Below are positions 6,090 through 8,645 of a stretch of DNA of 8,645 nt, piece by piece. Origin of the DNA: an uncultured Eubacterium sp. GTDB lineage: Bacteria > Bacillota_A > Clostridia > Lachnospirales > Lachnospiraceae. The stretch covers positions 1 to 8,645 of the forward strand of contig CAOXUF010000074.1 of NCBI GenBank assembly GCA_948560485.1, in the 5' to 3' direction. Position 1 is the stretch's first letter. Each line of letters opens with the position of its first letter. The position numbers and the translations under genes were made by a program. The notes beneath the pieces were generated by a model, which was not told the DNA's origin, did not search any database, and was given only the letters and a program-made list of their open reading frames with translations.

Positions 6090-6118
6090 TTGACATCACT
6101 GTTTCCTGGCGATATAAT
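6090..6118 (+). promoter_or_regulatory. Consensus sigma-A promoter of the RR2-kinase operon
   Basis: TTGACA (6090-6095), 17-bp spacer and TATAAT (6113-6118): a perfect match in both hexamers and spacing. Transcription would start near 6125, giving a leader of about 65 nt before the RR2 start at 6189. A consensus promoter needs no activator, so the upstream repeat array would more likely modulate or repress it. Confidence 0.85.
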
Positions 6119-6188
6119 CACAAGCAGCGTTAAATTTTAATTGTGAAAGATGTATTGTTTTATTGAAAAAAATATTACGAGGTGCAGT

Positions 6189-6893
6189 ATGTATAACATT
6201 GGAATTTGTGATGATGGAGAGAACATTTGTACATCTATTGAAAATATGCTTTTGCAATATGCACAAGAAAAGAATATTCAAGTCGATACAAATATTTGGT
6301 ATACAGGAGAAAATTTAAGAGACTATCTGGCATCAGGCGGTTATCTGGATCTTCTTTTTCTGGATATAGAACTTTTTAAAATGACAGGTATTGAAGTCGG
6401 TACTTATATCAGAAACCAATTGGATAATATGGGGTTGCAGATTGTATATATTTCGGGAAAAGCATCCTATGCACAGCAATTATTCAAAACACAGCCTTTG
6501 GATTTTCTGATTAAACCAATCTTGCAGGAGCAGATTAATGAAGTTATGGGTATGGCACTCAAAATTGCAAAAAAGAGAAATGAAAGGTTTGAATTTCAAC
6601 GGGGAAAAGATTACTATTACATTCCTATGGGAGATATTGTTTATCTTGAAAGCAAGGGGCGTAAGGTAAAGGTTGTAACCATGAAAGCAGCATTTGAATT
6701 TTATGGTAAACTAAAAAATGTTGTGAAATGCCTGTCAGAGGATTTTATTGTGATACATCAGTCTTATATCATAAACAAAGAATATGTTTTCCGATATACA
6801 TATGAGATGGTGGAATTGGTAGATGGCACGATATTGACAATCAGTCTGGCAAATCGAAAACTTGTGAGAGATGAACTTTTAAGGGAAGAATAG
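6189..6893 (+). CDS. LytTR-family response regulator (RR2)
   Basis: A 234-residue AgrA-like DNA-binding response regulator. The receiver domain (about 1-120) has D8-D9 in ICDD, phospho-acceptor D59 in LLFLDIEL, S90 in place of the conserved Ser/Thr, and K109 in FLIKP. The LytTR domain (about 135-232) contains YIPMGDIVYLESKGRK, FIVIHQSYIINKEYV and LTISLANRK, all typical. I chose ATG 6189, giving MYNIGICDD, over an in-frame ATG at 6150. The shorter form has GAGGTG just upstream and starts at the conserved first strand of the receiver fold. The histidine kinase begins 2 bp after its stop, so the pair forms one operon driven by the promoter at 6090. It is a paralogue of RR1 at the left edge. Targets are inferred to carry the repeats upstream of it. 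Confidence 0.94.
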   Translation: MYNIGICDDGENICTSIENMLLQYAQEKNIQVDTNIWYTGENLRDYLASGGYLDLLFLDIELFKMTGIEVGTYIRNQLDNMGLQIVYISGKASYAQQLFKTQPLDFLIKPILQEQINEVMGMALKIAKKRNERFEFQRGKDYYYIPMGDIVYLESKGRKVKVVTMKAAFEFYGKLKNVVKCLSEDFIVIHQSYIINKEYVFRYTYEMVELVDGTILTISLANRKLVRDELLREE

Positions 6894-6912
6894 ATATGCT
6901 TGATTTTATGAT

Positions 6913-7806
6913 TTGTGCGCTGACCAATCTTTTTCGGATATTTCTGATTGGCAGATGTGCGTCAGTCTTTTTGGGGGGGGGGTAGACGTAGACAAAAAGA
7001 AAAAACACATTGTCTATGGTTGTTTTTATGTTATAAATACTGTGTTATTTTGGGAATTTCACACAGTATGGATTAATATGATATGTAATCTGGTGGGAAT
7101 CGGTGCAATCGTATGGTTGTATACGAAGTCCGCCAGGACAAATCTGTTTATAACCGGTACGATTTATTTGGTAAATTGCGGCTGTGATGTGGCAGCTACA
7201 TCCTTATTTGTCAATTACCGGTATGGGGGAGCTTATAATCAGATTTATGCAGTCATATCGTTTTTTCTGATTTTCATGTGTGAGTTAGTGATAGAAAAAA
7301 TGATTACAATTCATAAAGATGCAGAGGATGCTCAAAATATTTCGTTGGTGCTAATGCCCATATGCAGTATTATAGTTATTACTCTGTTGATTTATACTGA
7401 TACGTGTACAGACATAGGGCTTACCATTGTGAGCATTGGTCTGTTGATTGCAAATTTTCTTATGCTGTATTTGTATAATTTATTGCTGCATTCTATTTCA
7501 CAGCAATATGAGATGGAAATGCTGAAGACACAGTTACAGGCATACACAAACCAACTGAATGTTGTTTTGAGGGGAGAAGAAAAGATAAAAGCCTTACGGC
7601 ATGATATAAAACACCATCTCAACGAATTGATGCTGTTGGCGAATAAACATGACGTAGCAGAAATACAGAAGTATATTGATGAGATGAATTCATTTCTCAA
7701 GAATTCTAATGAGATTGTTGCATCTGGAAATCTGGAGATTGACAGCGTACTCAATTTTATGCTCCAAAAGGCTGAGAAGGAACTGAAAACTGTGGTGTGG
7801 ATATAA
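6913..7806 (+). CDS. Histidine kinase fragment: membrane sensor and His-box
   Basis: This open frame has a nominal TTG start at 6913, but only residues after the G run (VDVDKKKKHIVYGCF onwards) look native; the first 20 or so are hydrophilic out-of-frame translation. It carries about six hydrophobic segments, including HIVYGCFYVINTVLFWEF, WINMICNLVGIGAIVWLY, YAVISFFLIFMCELVI, LVLMPICSIIVITLLIY and IGLTIVSIGLLIANFLMLYL. A coiled linker (QYEMEMLKTQLQAYTNQL) follows, then the dimerisation/phospho-acceptor box KALRHDIKHHLNEL. The phosphorylated histidine should be the first one, codon 7600-7602. Translation ends at TAA 7804, just before the ATPase domain would begin. As a separate product it could not autophosphorylate. 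Confidence 0.75.
   Translation: MCADQSFSDISDWQMCVSLFGGGVDVDKKKKHIVYGCFYVINTVLFWEFHTVWINMICNLVGIGAIVWLYTKSARTNLFITGTIYLVNCGCDVAATSLFVNYRYGGAYNQIYAVISFFLIFMCELVIEKMITIHKDAEDAQNISLVLMPICSIIVITLLIYTDTCTDIGLTIVSIGLLIANFLMLYLYNLLLHSISQQYEMEMLKTQLQAYTNQLNVVLRGEEKIKALRHDIKHHLNELMLLANKHDVAEIQKYIDEMNSFLKNSNEIVASGNLEIDSVLNFMLQKAEKELKTVVWI
6973..6982 (+). repeat. Ten-G homopolymer inside the kinase gene
   Basis: Ten consecutive G bases in an A+T-rich gene. With ten, the frame from ATG 6896 ends at TAG 6983. With eight or eleven, that frame joins the downstream membrane-domain frame as FLGGVDVDKKKK. This is the arrangement of a slipped-strand phase-variable contingency tract, and it is also a typical place for sequencing indels. 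Confidence 0.85.
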
Positions 7807-8180
7807 AAGTAATGCTGCCGGAAAAAGTCAGACATTCTTTTGATATCAATGTCATGTTAGGAAACCTGCTTGAAAATGCGATTGAGGCAGCCGGCAAGAC
7901 GGAAAATAAATATCTGAGCGTTCATATTAAATTGAAAAGAGGGATTCTAAAGGTAAAAATTGAGAATAGTTTTGAATCCTGTATCTTGTGCGAGGAACAG
8001 AATAGAAAAGAAACGATCTTAAAGACAACGAAGCCTTTTACGGAACAGCATGGAATCGGATTGAAAAATGTGAAGAAGATTGTAGAGAAGTATAATGGTA
8101 CAATGGCAGTCACGGCACAGGAGGGCATATTCTGTGTCAATCTGCCTCTGTATATGGCAAGAATGGAAAATGGGCTGTAG
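7797..8180 (+). CDS. Histidine kinase fragment: GHKL ATP-binding domain
   Basis: A 127-residue open frame with nominal GTG start. It is the C-terminal catalytic domain of the AgrC-like kinase: the N-box is LGNLLENAIEAAG (residues 21-33) and the G-box is HGIGLKNVKKIVEKYNG, ending in the last beta strand EGIFCVNLPLY. No ribosome site precedes 7797, and homologous kinases run without a break from ELKT through a C/G-VDIKV strand. The 10-bp overlap with the preceding frame therefore reflects a frameshift in the 7787-7797 area and not a separate gene. One added base (for instance reading ELKTCGVDIK) restores continuity. It is followed by a strong terminator. Confidence 0.8.
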   Translation: MDIKVMLPEKVRHSFDINVMLGNLLENAIEAAGKTENKYLSVHIKLKRGILKVKIENSFESCILCEEQNRKETILKTTKPFTEQHGIGLKNVKKIVEKYNGTMAVTAQEGIFCVNLPLYMARMENGL

Positions 8181-8214
8181 AGGCAAATAAAAATACTAAA
8201 AAATAATAAGAACA

Positions 8215-8258
8215 ATAAGAGCATGGCTATATTCTGGTCATGCTCTTATCAATTTTTT
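8215..8258 (+). terminator. Intrinsic terminator of the RR2-kinase operon
   Basis: Perfect 11-bp stem ATAAGAGCATG (8215-8225) / CATGCTCTTAT (8239-8249) with a 13-nt loop and six T residues at 8253-8258. It begins 35 bp after the kinase stop. Confidence 0.9.
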
Positions 8259-8298
8259 ACAAAAATATATATTAATTATGACAAGAAACGGCACAGCG

Positions 8299-8329
8299 TT
8301 CATTTTCGTGATAAAATCATTTTTCGGAA
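8299..8329. promoter_or_regulatory. Possible operator upstream of the second lipoprotein gene
   Basis: Two similar words, CATTTTCG (8301-8308) and CATTTTTCGGAA (8318-8329), start 17 bp apart. The second shares the TTTTCGGAA half with the 46-bp-spaced repeats upstream of RR2. It lies 68 bp before the lipoprotein start. No convincing promoter hexamers are seen between it and the gene. Shared regulation with the RR2 operon is only a suggestion. Confidence 0.3.
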
Positions 8330-8396
8330 CAAGGAAAAAGAGCTTTTCAGTCGAAAGAGTAATATGCAAAATAAGTCAAGATAAGTGGAGGTTAAG

Positions 8397-8645
8397 ATGA
8401 AAAAGATTAAAAAAATGATAGAAACTGTAATAGGTATGGTGGTTCTTCTGACATTATTAGGAGGATGTGCTCATACATCTCAAAGTGAAGAACAATTAAA
8501 TATTGATTTTGAGAGTTTGGATACAGACACTCAAGTTGTTGAATCACAGGACGAAACAAATGTTGATTCCAGAGAGGAACAGGACACAGCAGTTTTCATA
8601 GATGAAAAACTGGATGAAAATTTGTTCATCAGTGCAGAATTGAAA
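8397..8645 (+). CDS. Second lipoprotein, 3' end beyond right edge
   Basis: The visible 83 residues start MKKIKKMIETVIGMVVLLTL and form a type II signal peptide whose lipobox LGGC places the lipidated cysteine at residue 24. A long acidic, S/T/E/D-rich linker follows (about 25-72), then the start of a folded region at ENLFISAELK. GGAGG at 8387-8391 gives 5-nt spacing. The layout resembles the lipoprotein at 2226: basic start, lipobox near residue 20-24, acidic linker, then a strand such as FKMAVIVDADL. It may be a paralogue opening another lipoprotein/ABC module to the right. Function is not recognised. Confidence 0.8.
   Translation, partial: MKKIKKMIETVIGMVVLLTLLGGCAHTSQSEEQLNIDFESLDTDTQVVESQDETNVDSREEQDTAVFIDEKLDENLFISAELK

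Larger units (their letters stand above)
6896..8180 (+). pseudogene. AgrC-like GHKL histidine kinase, interrupted by two frameshifts (whole locus)
   Basis: Read across two frame changes, the locus encodes about 428 residues, a normal length for AgrC-type peptide-sensing kinases. ATG 6896, with AGGGA 9 nt upstream and 2 bp after the RR2 stop, is the natural start. It reads MLDFMICALTNLFRIFLIGR, the usual hydrophobic N-terminus with an N-x-x-RI motif, until TAG 6983 just after a ten-G run. Frame two continues with the membrane segments and the phospho-acceptor His box, and stops at 7806. Frame three carries the ATPase domain to 8180. Each break is repaired by one added base (or loss of two). 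Either the gene is dead, it is switched by the G run, or the sequence has indel errors. It would phosphorylate RR2. Confidence 0.82.

Noticed and set aside
6057..6140. 27-residue ORF with AGGAG 5 nt upstream of ATG 6057
   Set aside because: Good ribosome site, but the consensus promoter (6090-6118) lies inside it, so transcripts from that promoter would not include its start. No recognisable peptide features.
7392..8224. Minus-strand open frames of 147 and 100 residues across the kinase region
   Set aside because: The opposite strand carries the His-box, N-box and G-box of a histidine kinase. These frames are antisense shadows without a ribosome site.

Overview
The window looks like chromosomal accessory DNA of a low-GC Gram-positive anaerobe, most likely a gut Clostridia/Lachnospiraceae-type bacterium. 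The basis is A+T-rich coding sequence, strong AGGAGG-type ribosome sites, lipobox lipoproteins, AgrA/AgrC-like LytTR signalling proteins and a BcrA/lantibiotic-type ABC transporter. The genus is an inference; nothing in the sequence fixes it.

Left part (1-1853). A LytTR response regulator (RR1) runs leftwards and leaves the window before its C-terminus. Behind it is the C-terminal remnant of an XRE-type repressor. Facing the other way is a gene for a small secreted protein whose signal peptide is split by a one-base frameshift. RR1 and the secreted-protein gene share a 32-bp element (26 of 32 bases identical by hand). It is oriented with each gene and sits exactly 29 bp before each -10 box. 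This looks like one LytTR operator controlling the regulator and the secreted protein together.

Middle part (1854-5667). After a strong terminator comes a 164-bp MITE-like imperfect palindrome. It is followed by a tight four-gene operon: a 390-aa lipoprotein, two six-helix ABC-2 permeases and a BcrA-type ATPase. Start and stop codons overlap or nearly touch, so the four are probably co-translated. The likely role is a self-protection or export transporter, possibly tied to the secreted protein upstream.

Right part (5668-8645). A 520-bp intergenic region holds a hairpin, three CAGTAT repeats at 15-bp period and three TTCYGATTYTCGGAA inverted repeats at exactly 46-bp period, then a perfect TTGACA-17-TATAAT promoter. 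This drives a second LytTR regulator (RR2) and an AgrC-like GHKL histidine kinase. The kinase is broken twice: at a ten-G homopolymer near its N-terminus (a candidate phase-variation switch) and again between the His-box and ATPase domains. A terminator follows, then a second lipoprotein gene that runs off the right edge and may open another copy of the lipoprotein/ABC module.

Taken together, the window reads as a quorum-type, LytTR-controlled secreted-protein and transporter locus. The secreted product and one sensor kinase are out of frame, while the lipoprotein, transporter and response regulators are intact. All three frameshifts are repaired by adding a single base. Real decay, phase variation and uncorrected sequencing error therefore all remain possible.
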